Origin: Styela clava
Lineage: Eukaryota > Chordata > Ascidiacea > Stolidobranchia > Styelidae
Reading direction: 5' to 3'
Assembly (NCBI RefSeq): GCF_964204865.1
Contig: NC_135250.1
Coordinates: 4,836,001 to 4,900,000, forward strand
DNA: 64,000 nucleotides
Under the pieces are notes generated by a model that saw nothing but the letters and a program-made list of their open reading frames with translations, had not been told where the DNA came from and searched no databases. This document shows positions 36,241 to 45,715 of this stretch, one piece after another; the first letter of the stretch is position 1; each line of letters begins with the position of its first letter. The position numbers and the translations under genes were made by a program.

Positions 36241-36320
36241 AACAGACAGACAAACAGACAGACAAACAGACAGACAAACAGACAGACAAACAAATAGACA
36301 GACAAATACCTATCAGGAGG
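35545..36320. repeat. Dispersed repeat, copy 2, with internal tandem array
   Basis: Begins ACGAGAATATCGGTCAGAGA, continues TTAATTAATAACTCGCTAAT and AATCAATAGGCTTCTGGTCC, and leads into the 12-bp tandem array. It is the complement of copy 1 at 7380-8027 and parallel to copy 3 at 37650-38035. Confidence 0.75.
35786..36296. repeat. 12-bp tandem array (CAGACAGACAAA)n, about 40 units
   Basis: Highly regular 12-mer, itself made of 4-bp CAGA/CAAA subunits. One pure (CAGA) run lies at about 36190-36230, and there are a few point variants (a CTAA unit near 36163, a CAGG near 35820). All six frames are open because no stop can form, producing spurious 120-210-codon frames. Confidence 0.95.
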
Positions 36321-36577
36321 CAACTATTCTTTGTAAATTTGTCCATTTTTTTTCAAAATTCCGTATTCGTCTTGATGCCCTCGATTGTTTAAATATTTCC
36401 TTATTCCTAAAGTTCTGTGTCAAATCTTGTTCAATGTATTCATAGTATACCAGGCTTCTTTCCTCGTGATTTTCCGAAAGATCTACCCACTAATACAACT
36501 AGGCCTATTGTGTCTTAATAATAAAAAAATAAACACTCTCACATTTTACTGACTCAAACTTCAACCTTTATTTATAG

Positions 36578-37575
36578 ATGTTCTGGGACAACTGAGAAAA
36601 AGTGTCAAAGCAAAAAGTGAACTATTTATCACTTTTTGAGACTGTTTTCAATATATTTTCCAAGAAATCGAATCATGATTATGAGTTAAAGTTATTATCA
36701 CAAACATCTATATCTACATATCATAGTTCTTTATTCGTCTCTATGCATTTGCGCAAGTGAATCCGTATGTTCTTGAGCCAGAAGTTATTTTCAACTTTAT
36801 GTATTTGTAAGATTTTTGTGAGATAAGCATTATAGTGAGTGCGGCTACCTAGTGTTCAAAGCGTTGGACTAAACCACGGATGTGCACCCAGGGCCCACAA
36901 GGAAAAATTGTGCGACCCGCGGAGAAATGCCGAATCTAAATGGTGTGCGTCCTGCGAAACGAATTTTTAATTTAATTCAATCGGGTGTGAGTAATTTCAA
37001 TATTTTTGCGTTGTAAAATCTATGACCGAGTCCAATTTATTATCTATGCATATGGCAATTACTAGGAAAATTACTAGGTACTAGAAAAATCGATCCCCAC
37101 TTTTCTCTAGAATTGTAGTATATATTTGAAGAAATCCTGATACCGTACCAACTGGCAAAAGTCGGAGGTTAGATTATTATGCTAAATTCAACTTTTTTTT
37201 CGAGGGTTACACAAAAAATTCTACTCTTCCTTGCATCTGCGTCAATGGTTTCGTCTGCGTATGATACAAGAATAATATCCCAAATTAAACAAATAGAACT
37301 GAGTGAATTTGTTAATATTTTTGTTGCAGCGAAATAATGCCATTGATCAAAGCTGGCAACTATCACGTATGGATTGGTTTAAGAAAATTTGAAGGTAAAT
37401 TCATCTGGGCTGATGGCGTAGATTCAACTGAAAGTAACACTGATTAGTATGCAGAACAGCCAGATAAATGGAAAGGTGACGAAATTGTGTACAATTTTAT
37501 CCTGTGGATACATGCAAGTTAAACGATGTACGTTGCACCATGGACATGAAATATATATGCGAGGCACGTGCTTAA
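36578..37575 (+). pseudogene. Broken C-type lectin (EPS/EPN-type relative)
   Basis: Two exons are recognisable. The 39-nt helical exon at 36578-36616 reads DVLGQLRKSVKAK. The terminal lectin exon at 37330-37575 reads EIMPLIKAGNYHVWIGL, then KFEGKFIWADGV, and after a frameshift KLNDVRCTMDMKYICEARA. Three lesions are visible: an in-frame TAG at 37445-37447 where sisters have Trp (NTDW), a 1-bp deletion around 37485 that removes the conserved EDC cysteine and shifts the frame, and absence of the 145-148-nt exon carrying the first half of the lectin domain. Intron sequence from both sides of that exon is nearly joined between 36640 and 36740. Its closest relative by sequence is the minus-strand gene at 50207. 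Upstream exons were not found. Confidence 0.85.
36877..37030. mobile_element. Truncated hAT-like element (GTGCGGCCCGCGG family)
   Basis: CCACGGATGTGCACCCAGGG then AAAAATTGTGCGACCCGCGG, with only the left part present. Relatives at 40964, 42162 and 46521. Confidence 0.55.
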
Positions 37576-37649
37576 AAATATTCGATTCTATTGTAATCTC
37601 ATTTCGTAATTGGTTATACACAACTACGGATAAAAACAGTGTGCCCATA

Positions 37650-38035
37650 AAAAAACACGAGAATATCGATCGGAGACGGAAGAATAACGATATAAAGTTA
37701 GGGTATCCCCCAAAACAGAAACTGCGGTTTCGATTCATTTGCTCCGACTCTATAGTGACACCGCGCGTCCCATCACTAACTAATTAATGCCTCGGTAAAT
37801 ATACGGCATAATTCATTCAAAATCAATAGGCTTCTGGTCCGAGATATGATGAATTTACACGCAAAATTAGGAGCAGATTCAACCTCGCGTAAGATACGAA
37901 ACTGTCTAACAGACAGACAAACAAACAAACAAAAAAAAAACAAAAAAACAGACAGACAGAGAGACAGACAGACAGACAGACAGACAAACAAACAAATACC
38001 TATCACCATACTTACTGATCAAGATCGATAAGTAA
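37650..38035. repeat. Dispersed repeat, copy 3, short array
   Basis: Begins ACGAGAATATCGATCGGAGA and shares AATCAATAGGCTTCTGGTCC with copies 1 and 2. Here the internal array is only about 75 bp of mixed CAGA/CAAA (37911-37994). It ends AAATACCTATCACC then GATCGATAAGT. Confidence 0.75.
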
Positions 38036-38304
38036 CAATATATATATATAAGTAACAAGATCAATAAGTAATAACCAAGGTTATAGAATATAACTGTGAT
38101 GCGAAAAGCCCTGGAATACTGAAACTTGAGGGCACATTTATTCACTAACAAAAATTCGAGTGTAAAAGAAGTTTTTCATGTAAAGTTTTAAGAAATCCAT
38201 GATTAGTGTTTGTTCTAATTCACCCTGTACCACAAACATTAATGTGGTAATCTGTATCTGCTTTTGGTATTGATTCTGTTTAGCTGTTTGATCACCCTCT
38301 ATTA

Positions 38305-38590
38305 CAGTGGTTCTCAAACTTTTTAAGCCCCTCGTGCCCCACTTCAAAAATGATAATTAGGTAAAAATATCCCATAAATAACTGCTAGTAAGGCGAAAGT
38401 ATGTTTTATTCAGAAAACACGTTGGAAATACGTGCATCAAACGTGAATATACAAAATAAAGAAATGTAATTGTTCAAAATAAGGCTGGCAAGATCAAATC
38501 TAACTTTTTATTTTCAATTAGCTTCACGCCCCCTAAAATAGATTATCTGCGTCCCTTTGCTGGGCGCTTCCCGCCATTTGAGAACCACTG
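38305..38590. mobile_element. Non-autonomous hAT element, 286 bp, perfect 8-bp target duplication
   Basis: Termini CAGTGGTTCTCAAA and TTTGAGAACCACTG. Flanked on both sides by CTCTATTA. No coding capacity. Confidence 0.88.
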
Positions 38591-38781
38591 CTCTATTAGC
38601 TCGTTCTTTACTAACATATGTTTTTATCTCATTATTTACTTTCATTTCTAGTGAGGTGATCGATTTGACTTTATCTTTATTGCTATATTATTTAGAAAAG
38701 GGGTGGCCAAACCATTTCGTGCGCACCCCTTCTCTAGGAGATAGTTGTGGACATTTTTTACAACTTTATACGAAATTTTGA

Positions 38782-38787
38782 TTTATT
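38782..38787 (-). terminator. Candidate poly(A) signal of the 38935 lectin
   Basis: AATAAA on the minus strand about 150 nt after the stop codon. Confidence 0.45.
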
Positions 38788-38934
38788 TTCAACTTCATTT
38801 AAACTAATTACAAAATATATTCAAAAATATTTTCTCAGAATGTATTCGAAATAGTAAAACATTCGGTTGTGTTCATCCATGCTCCGGATATTTAAAATTT
38901 CGACTCCGCCTCCGCAACAATGGTCAAACCCTTT

Positions 38935-41492
38935 TCAAATTCTTTTCTCGCAAAGATATTTCATTGATATACTACATGTTATATCATTCAACTTCCACGA
39001 ATTGTCAGCGACGTAAAAATGCACGCAATCTTCACCCATTCCGTAGCCATTGGGTTCTCCTGTGTTCCAATCAGTATTTTCTTTAGTCGATTGTAAACCA
39101 TCAGCCCATATAAATATTCCGTCATGACCAATATCATCCAGGCCAACCCAAGTGTCATATTCCCCTGCCTTTATCATTGGAAGCAATTCGCTGCAATACA
39201 AACAAGAGATTTATGCTCAAATATAAGGATACGAAAGCCAAAACGAAGTAGTACCGGTATCAAATCTTTTACAGTAAGATATCGGTAGTCTTCCCGACCT
39301 CGACTGGCTGGTAATCCCGTGGTGTGTGTACCAGGTTAGGGTCAAGGCATAATTGTATTCCGATTTTCTTTATTTTAGTTCTATAACGAGTTCGGGGACT
39401 GTCTGTGTTAGTCAAATGAATATAAGCCCTGCCCATAGGATTCAGTCCCCTTACACAACTTGATATAATATATGGGAACAAATTAGTTGCCTTCATATTG
39501 GTAAACACACTTCTGGAGCGCCAACTGGCCACTGTCCATTTGCAATCGCAGAACCACCACACGGTGCGCAGTTTTGATTTGATGACGTCATCATACAAAA
39601 ACTTCAGAGTGAAAAACGAATTCCAAAGAAACGTTTTTGAAATAAATAAAAGTAAAGTAGCGTTCTAGCGACAAAAGCAATCTTCAACCACTGGAAATTA
39701 AAGCGGAAGCGATTACTAGAAGGCGATACTGACAGCCATAAAAAAACAATCCATAGATGTCAAATAGGCCGTGTAAGGTTGAATTGGTTTAAAAATCAAT
39801 ACAGCATTATTATTACTTGCGTATTGCAGGATTTCGAATGCCCACGGCCGCGATATCTGCTGAATAACTCTGAAAATTTGCCTTAGCAGTTGAGTAGTCG
39901 ACTTTATCGTTAAATAATATGTAGAAGTAATTGTTACTGGCTCGGTACCAAGTCTTGAATTTTTCTGTAATGTTCAAAAAAAATGAAAAAGAATTACGAG
40001 ATGGGCGTTTGGCAGGATAGTTCACAAGTTGTTAAAACTTATGAAAAGAACTGCCAAGCATTCGAATTGGAAATGACTCGAACATAGTAAGTTTGCAAAA
40101 TTCAAAATACATAGAGCCTATCACATTCCACTATTCATCAGCTTTTCAATGAAATATAGTCCTATCTGGTGCAGAATAATTGTCAAATACCAAACCACCT
40201 AATAATCAAACCCAAGTATTTCTTTCAATAATTATTTCTCAATACAATAAATGACTATTATATTTTACCATTCAACTCTTTTACAGCGACATCTTCTCTC
40301 ATTTGTTTGAGAACACCTAAAAAGTGGAAATTTATAAATTATCTAATCTTTGAATAACATGATAATATAATATTTCACATTGTTGCACAAACTTTTTCAA
40401 GGGAAAACTTTATTTCGACATTATGGCACGGAAAATTTTCATACAAAAATAATGAGTTTTCAATAGGAGGGAATGATGGCTTGTCACTAAAGCAAAAAAA
40501 AATTTGCGTCATTGACTAGGTCTTATGTAAGGGAATATCAGTGTCTGTTTACATAGAGTGGAAAGCGCGAATAAATGTCTTATGAAAAATGAATATTAGT
40601 TGAAATACATCTAATCTTCAAGTCTCATTATCTGATTCTGCTCTTGTGTCGGTACTCCTGTAGTATGTGAACCAAGATGTGAGTAAAAAAAACTATACCT
40701 TCAGCACTGGGATTGTTACAATCGCCAACAGAGACCCAACGTCCATCCTTCCACTTTGTAAGGCAGTGACCATCTGAATTTTAGATATGAAGAAAATTTA
40801 TAAATCAGTTGACTTTGGCAAAAATGCGTCGTTGCCCAGTTTACAACGCTTAGTCTGTATAGTTACGGTTGCAACGACACTAATATTTGAATGGAACCCA
40901 GAGACTGTACTGGGGGAGCGCTAGGATCCCACGGAAATCTCGTTGAAAACCACTGCTCTAAACCACGGGTGTGCAACCTGCTGCCCGCGGGACAAATGCG
41001 GCCCACAAAGAAAAATTGTGCGGCCCGCGGGGAAGTGACAATTTTGAATGGTGTGTGGCCCACGAAACGAGTTTCAATTTAGTTTAATCTAGTACGTGCA
41101 AGTAATTGAAACTCCTTTGAGTTGCAAAGCCTATTCTTGAGCCCGAGCAAAGCAAACAACGCATGTCATAAGACCAATAACCAACGTTTTTGTGCCTGCA
41201 ACTACTGGAATGCCTGCCTTGAATGAAGATGCGAACCGTGTATTTATTTGTAACTGCCCCTTCTGTAATAAAGCTTGCACACCCGTGCTCGAAACTATGG
41301 TCGCTTTCAAGAAGATCGTTTTTTCCTTCGGGCAGAATTGTATGAAAAATTATAATTGAGATGTTGTTATTATTACATCATAGTTTTGAATAATTCATAA
41401 AACATTATTTACTACATTACTGTTGTCTTACCTTGTTCAGTCATCCATATATTCGTCATAAAAATAAAACTGATAATGACAAAACATTTCAT
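38935..41492 (-). CDS. Secreted C-type lectin, EPN type, lacking one core cysteine (5 exons, 195 aa)
   Basis: Exons in transcript order: 41492-41432, 40773-40699, 40316-40269, 39964-39817, 39190-38935. Phases are 1, 1, 1, 2 and the total is 588 nt. Exon 1 is a short hydrophobic signal peptide (MKCFVIISFIFMTNIW). Exon 2 is the two-Cys module (GHCLTKWKDGRWVSVGDC). Exon 3 is a 16-residue helical segment (LKQMREDVAVKEL). Exons 4-5 are the lectin domain: FKTWYRASNNYFYILF, WVGLDDI, EPN at residues 156-158, EDC, WKLND and a final YLCEK. At residue 92 a Phe replaces the Cys that normally pairs with the last Cys of the fold (ANFQSYSA here, ANCQKLGA in sisters). The final Cys is therefore left unpaired unless it binds elsewhere. 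The frame and all splice sites are otherwise intact. Confidence 0.87.
39297..39524. repeat. Foldback MITE family M, diverged copy
   Basis: Contains GTGTACCAGGTTAGGGTCAA, TATTTTAGTTCTATAACGAG and ends ACACTTCTGGAGCGCC. Lies in the last intron of the 38935 lectin. The left boundary is uncertain. Confidence 0.55.
40964..41287. mobile_element. Non-autonomous hAT element, 324 bp
   Basis: Ends CACGGGTGTGCAACC and TTGCACACCCGTG. Target duplication CTCTAAAC / CTCGAAAC, 8 bp with one mismatch. Internal CTGCCCGCGGGACAAATGCG. Lies in intron 1 of the 38935 lectin. Confidence 0.8.
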
Positions 41493-42161
41493 TTTTCTTG
41501 AAATACAGTAGATCACCAAGAAAAATTAAAAGAGAACCTTATTGCTGATCAGTAGAAATTGTTGTCTCAGTAAATCTTGTTTCCCAGCCAGTTTCCTTTA
41601 GTATAAGTTAAGTTCTATCAATAAATGTAACTTGCTTACAGCTGAAATAAATGTGTGAGTTAAAATCCGTGTTTTTTAATAATAGTATTGGAGAGAGTGT
41701 CGAAGAAAAACAAAATCAACTGTTGGTATTTTCATGAGGATCTGATTTTTACTGTACGTTCACGACCCTATTTCCTGGTTGAACGAAGGGCCATCCATTG
41801 AAAAATAAAGAAATGCAATCAATAGCTGAAATAACGCAGATGCGAAGCGGTTCACTGCTCTGGTGACAATCAACATTAGATTATCAGATAACACACATAC
41901 GAATAACATTATGTATATATATACTAATTTTTAATGGTTTGGAAAACTTGGAAGTTTAAACCAGAACTAGGTTATATGTGCGATACGTGATTTTGATCTA
42001 TGCAATCTTAATAAAATTCCAATTTAGCAAACCACCACTCGACATGAACTGGTAACCAAACGAGTCACCGTGGTTCGTCACATGATCGGTCGTCTTAAAG
42101 GTTTTTTTCTCCACTGGGATGAATGTGAAATCCCTCCCTTAAAACAACAGTTTGGATCAAG

Positions 42162-42460
42162 GTTGTGAAAAGTTAACTGCGGCCCGCGGGCCAAATGCGA
42201 CCCACAAGAAAAATTGTGCAGCCCGCGGAGAAGTGCCAATTTTGAACGATGTGCGGCCCGCAAAACGAGATTTTAATTTAGGATAATCTAGTACGTGCGA
42301 GTAATTCCAATTCCTTTGCGTTGCAGAGCCTATACCTTGTAAGCTTGTAATTTTGTGCCTGTAACTACTGCAATGCCTATGTTGAATGAAGGTGCGGCCC
42401 GCGGTTTCAATCAGTTATTTGTATCTGGCCCTTCTATATTAAAAGTCACACACACCCCTG
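42162..42460. mobile_element. hAT-like element of the CGGCCCGCGG family
   Basis: Internal GCGGCCCGCGGGCCAAATGC and TTGTGCAGCCCGCGG; right end ACACACACCCCTG. The left end is degraded, so the boundary is approximate. Confidence 0.6.
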
Positions 42461-43058
42461 GTAGATAATATTTTACAATATCTCTATCTCCATCTCTATA
42501 CTATAAGCATACGACCCATGTACCACACGAAAAAAATCCTAAAACAACATCATGAGCGACAAAGATAAATCCGTGTGGGATCTAAACATCACTGACCAAT
42601 GTTTGTTTCTTAGAAGTGAATGTTCGTTAGGAGATCGATAGCGATCTGCATTTTGTAGTGACGAACAGCTTTAAATCTGTATTGCTAATTTCTAGCATGT
42701 TTTATCTTCAGAGGGCAACGAACCTTGATGGCATATTCTTTATTCAATGACCCCCATATGACGCTTCATTATTATTGTACAAGGAAATTGAATTGGCCTT
42801 TTAAGCTGAGGTGACGAAATAGCTCGAGCGCGATGCTTTATCAATGACACTATAGCATTTTACAATAATTACTATTCTAGAAATTTATTGGGTATATTTT
42901 TTAGCGAGGTTGTAGGTAGTATTGAATCGAAACTGTATTATAAAAAAGCTAAGGACCCGATAGCGTGTAATATAATTTCAATTTTTAAAAAAATGAGGTG
43001 GTCTATTTTGCAGAAAACAATTTAGCGAGATTTAATATTTAAAGCAAAATATACCAAA

Positions 43059-43122
43059 ATAAAATTATATCTAATTTTTCTTGTAATTGCCATTTTACTT
43101 TTAGCCTGTTCAGCAAAACAAG
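43059..43122 (+). pseudogene. Orphan signal-peptide exon, start codon ATG changed to ATA
   Basis: This 64-nt copy of exon 1 of the lectins starting at 25387 and 56507 reads KLYLIFLVIAILLLACSA in frame and has an intact GT donor. The initiator is ATA. No two-Cys exon was found downstream before the independent lectin starting at 45716, so it is a by-product of the inverted duplication. Confidence 0.82.
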
Positions 43123-43154
43123 GTAAGCTGAATGATACAATAACCTGCATTTTT

Positions 43155-43392
43155 GGCGCTCCCGTAGTATGTGCACCAAGATGGTGGACACCGGAACGTA
43201 CTATGTGTACCAGGTTAGGGTTAGGCCATAATTTTATTCCAATTTTCCTTCTTTCAGTTCTATTACGAGTTCGGGGAATAATCAAGTGACTCCCGTAGTA
43301 TTTGTACCTGAAATTAATGGCCCAACCCTAACCTGATACACATACTACGTTCCGGTGTCCGCCATCTTGGTTCACATACGGCATAAGTACCC
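43155..43392. repeat. Foldback MITE family M, copy in block C
   Basis: GGCGCTCCCGTAGTATGTGC and ATGGTGGACACCGGAACGTA at the left, mirrored at the right by CGTTCCGGTGTCCGCCATCT. The complement of the copies at 25054 and 56176. Confidence 0.85.
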
Positions 43393-43838
43393 AGTATTTT
43401 GTATAATAAAAATCAATTTTTTTGACAGTCGGTCATTGTTTTTATATAATACGTACTCGTACGTCAACTCCGAACAAAGCCTTGCACAGGCAGTCATCGT
43501 TGGGTGAGGATAGGCTTACCATATATAAAAAAAAACGAAGAATTGGACAAACCTTTGGTTCAATTACGAGGCTTACTTTGTATATAAAAATCTTATGAAT
43601 ATGATAACCAAATCATTAGAAAATGCGCTCTTTTTCGGCATTGTGGATAATTTAATGGCAGTACGGCTAAGATTAGATAATGAATTGAAATATTAAACAT
43701 ATATATAATAGTTATGACAGTAGTTTTCTCATTCTCTTACTGAAGTAGTGATGTGAGTCGCAAATCAGCAATAAAATAGACTCCCTCCATTAACATCCAT
43801 TGTCCCGGCTAAACCAGGACGTATGGATAAGCCTAGGT

Positions 43839-44741
43839 CAGGGGTGGGCAACCTTTTTCGGCTCACGTGCCCATATCGGCTAAATTTAACGACAAAATTC
43901 TTCCGCGTGCCAACCAAAATTAAAAACAATGCTTTGTTACTTTTAAAGCAAAAATACACAATTATAAACCTTCTAAACATGTAAGCTACAGACAGATTCA
44001 CTATTCGGGAAAATATCAGTCCGACAAATAGATTTTATTACTTTTCTTATTCTATATCAGTGATACTTCTGCTGCTGCATTACCGTTGATAGAGATTTAC
44101 ATTGAAAGAAAGTTACGAACTACTGGTTTCATCTTCCAGGTTACTCCTGTTATGAGACTTAATAAAGTTCATAACTGAGAAACTGTAGATAAAAACATGC
44201 AGTTGCAAAGTTTTTGAGGCACGAAAAATTCTCGGGAATGGCTTCCCAATCACGCGATAGTTCGTTTTCTGCACTTCTCTCTTGTATTCCCTTCTATAAT
44301 TGCTTATATTTCTTTCAAAATCAATTTATTTCGGTAAGTTAGCAAGTAACTCTAACCAACATGAGCTGTACAACCCCATAAATCAATCAGAAATGAAAAA
44401 AAATGGTGGCACAGACTATATATTACGTAACAATGAACCCCCCAATGAATGCTGTGTCTCGTTACAATTCGTCAAGAGCTAACTCAGTTGTTACGTCATA
44501 ATATATTTCTTTGTAGCCATATGTCATGAAAAGACAAAAAGAGTTTAAAATTTCAAATGAATAACAGATTGTTAACAAACGATAATGAATAAACAAACAC
44601 CGAGCTTCATCAGATAAATCAGAGCCTCGAAACTTTTTATTTGAAAGAGAATGATCTCGTTTCTGAGGCCTCGCTCGCGTGCCGAATAAATGGGCTCGCG
44701 TGCCAAGTTTGGCACGCGTGCCAGGGGTTGCCCACCCCCTG
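43839..44741. mobile_element. hAT element, 903 bp, perfect 8-bp target duplication
   Basis: Ends CAGGGGTGGGCAACC and GGTTGCCCACCCCCTG, flanked on both sides by GCCTAGGT. Interior related to the 32564 element, including the degenerate transposase dimerisation region near 44050-44200. The sister copy near 24618-24640 lacks it. Confidence 0.88.
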
Positions 44742-45029
44742 GCCTAGGTAAACCATAGCTTAATCTTCCCAGACCGGGATTGCTTAACCAATTTATAACA
44801 CCCGGGTGGGCACGGAATTTTAATCGGGATTTCAACATACGATGTCATAAGTTGAAGTCCAACGGATTACCCAGTTAGGTTACCGTGGCCCACTCTATTA
44901 CAAGAAGATTCCGGAGTTTTATTTAAAAAAATCAGAATTCTAACTAACTTTGATAAGTAAATTTTGCCATGGCGCAAAACGTGATCAGTATTCTATTCAG
45001 TTTACATACCGAGAGTGATAATTATGTTT

Positions 45030-45115
45030 TGGGTTGGAGCACAGGACTCAATCATGTTGACATCACATGTTATAAACCTCGGGTTCAAATCTCATGCGTT
45101 TCATTTACCCAGAAG
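45030..45115 (+). repeat. Possible tRNA-derived SINE head
   Basis: GGGTTCAAATCTC resembles a B box, about 40 bp after GTTGACATCACATG. The complement of a similar stretch at about 55290-55375, where the B box reads GGGTTCAAATCC. The A box is weak. Confidence 0.35.
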
Positions 45116-45715
45116 TCGTTCGCTTTAGTACGGGGTTTTCATACTTAGCAGTTACTTACATGTCGTTAAATATCAGTGGCTGCTTCTGTACAAGGCCTTG
45201 TCAGGAGCGAATTAAACGGATACCTAAACGATCGTGGGCGACCGGTAGGCTCATATATTCTGTGATGTTAATTACGAAAACAATGATTATACAGGTCAAA
45301 CGTCGAATACCGAGCAAGCTTACGCAGAGGGTGTGTGAGTGAGGGTTAATCCCAATTATCTAAATAATGAGCAACGCTCGGAATATGAAACATAAGGTCA
45401 GATAACAGATACGACCACCGTAATGTCAGTAAATGATAATTTTATAAGAATTGCAACGTATGCAATATGAATATGACGTTATGATCCCAATTATCAAAAT
45501 AATGAGAAATGTTCAAATATGAAACAGAATGTCAAATGAAATATATGGCCACTGTTATGTCTATAAGTGTTGATGACAGAAAAATTTTACCGAATGCCAT
45601 ATTAAACGTGTGCCGGTGAACGTTTCTAGCAGTTGTGGTAGTGTCGACTTTACTTCGAGTGGGACGTTAAAACGCTACTTGCAGAAGTAAATTAGATTGA
45701 AAAGTTATTGAGAAA

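Larger units (their letters stand above)
42530..45620. repeat. Inverted partial copy (block C) of the lectin 5' block
   Basis: The complement of 54793-57040 (and of the matching part of block A), running from CATCATGAGCGACAAAGATA through the signal-peptide exon and family M MITE to the intron repeats. It is interrupted only here by the 903-bp hAT at 43839. The second exon of the parent gene lies outside the copied piece. Confidence 0.82.

Noticed and set aside
35786-36296. Periodic array as a CRISPR
   Set aside because: Simple 12-bp tandem repeats without unique spacers, in a eukaryotic intergenic repeat.
35691-36346. Long overlapping frames (120-210 codons) on both strands, SVCL/DRQT/FVCL repeats
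   Set aside because: They arise because the CAGACAGACAAA array contains no stop in any frame. They are not genes.
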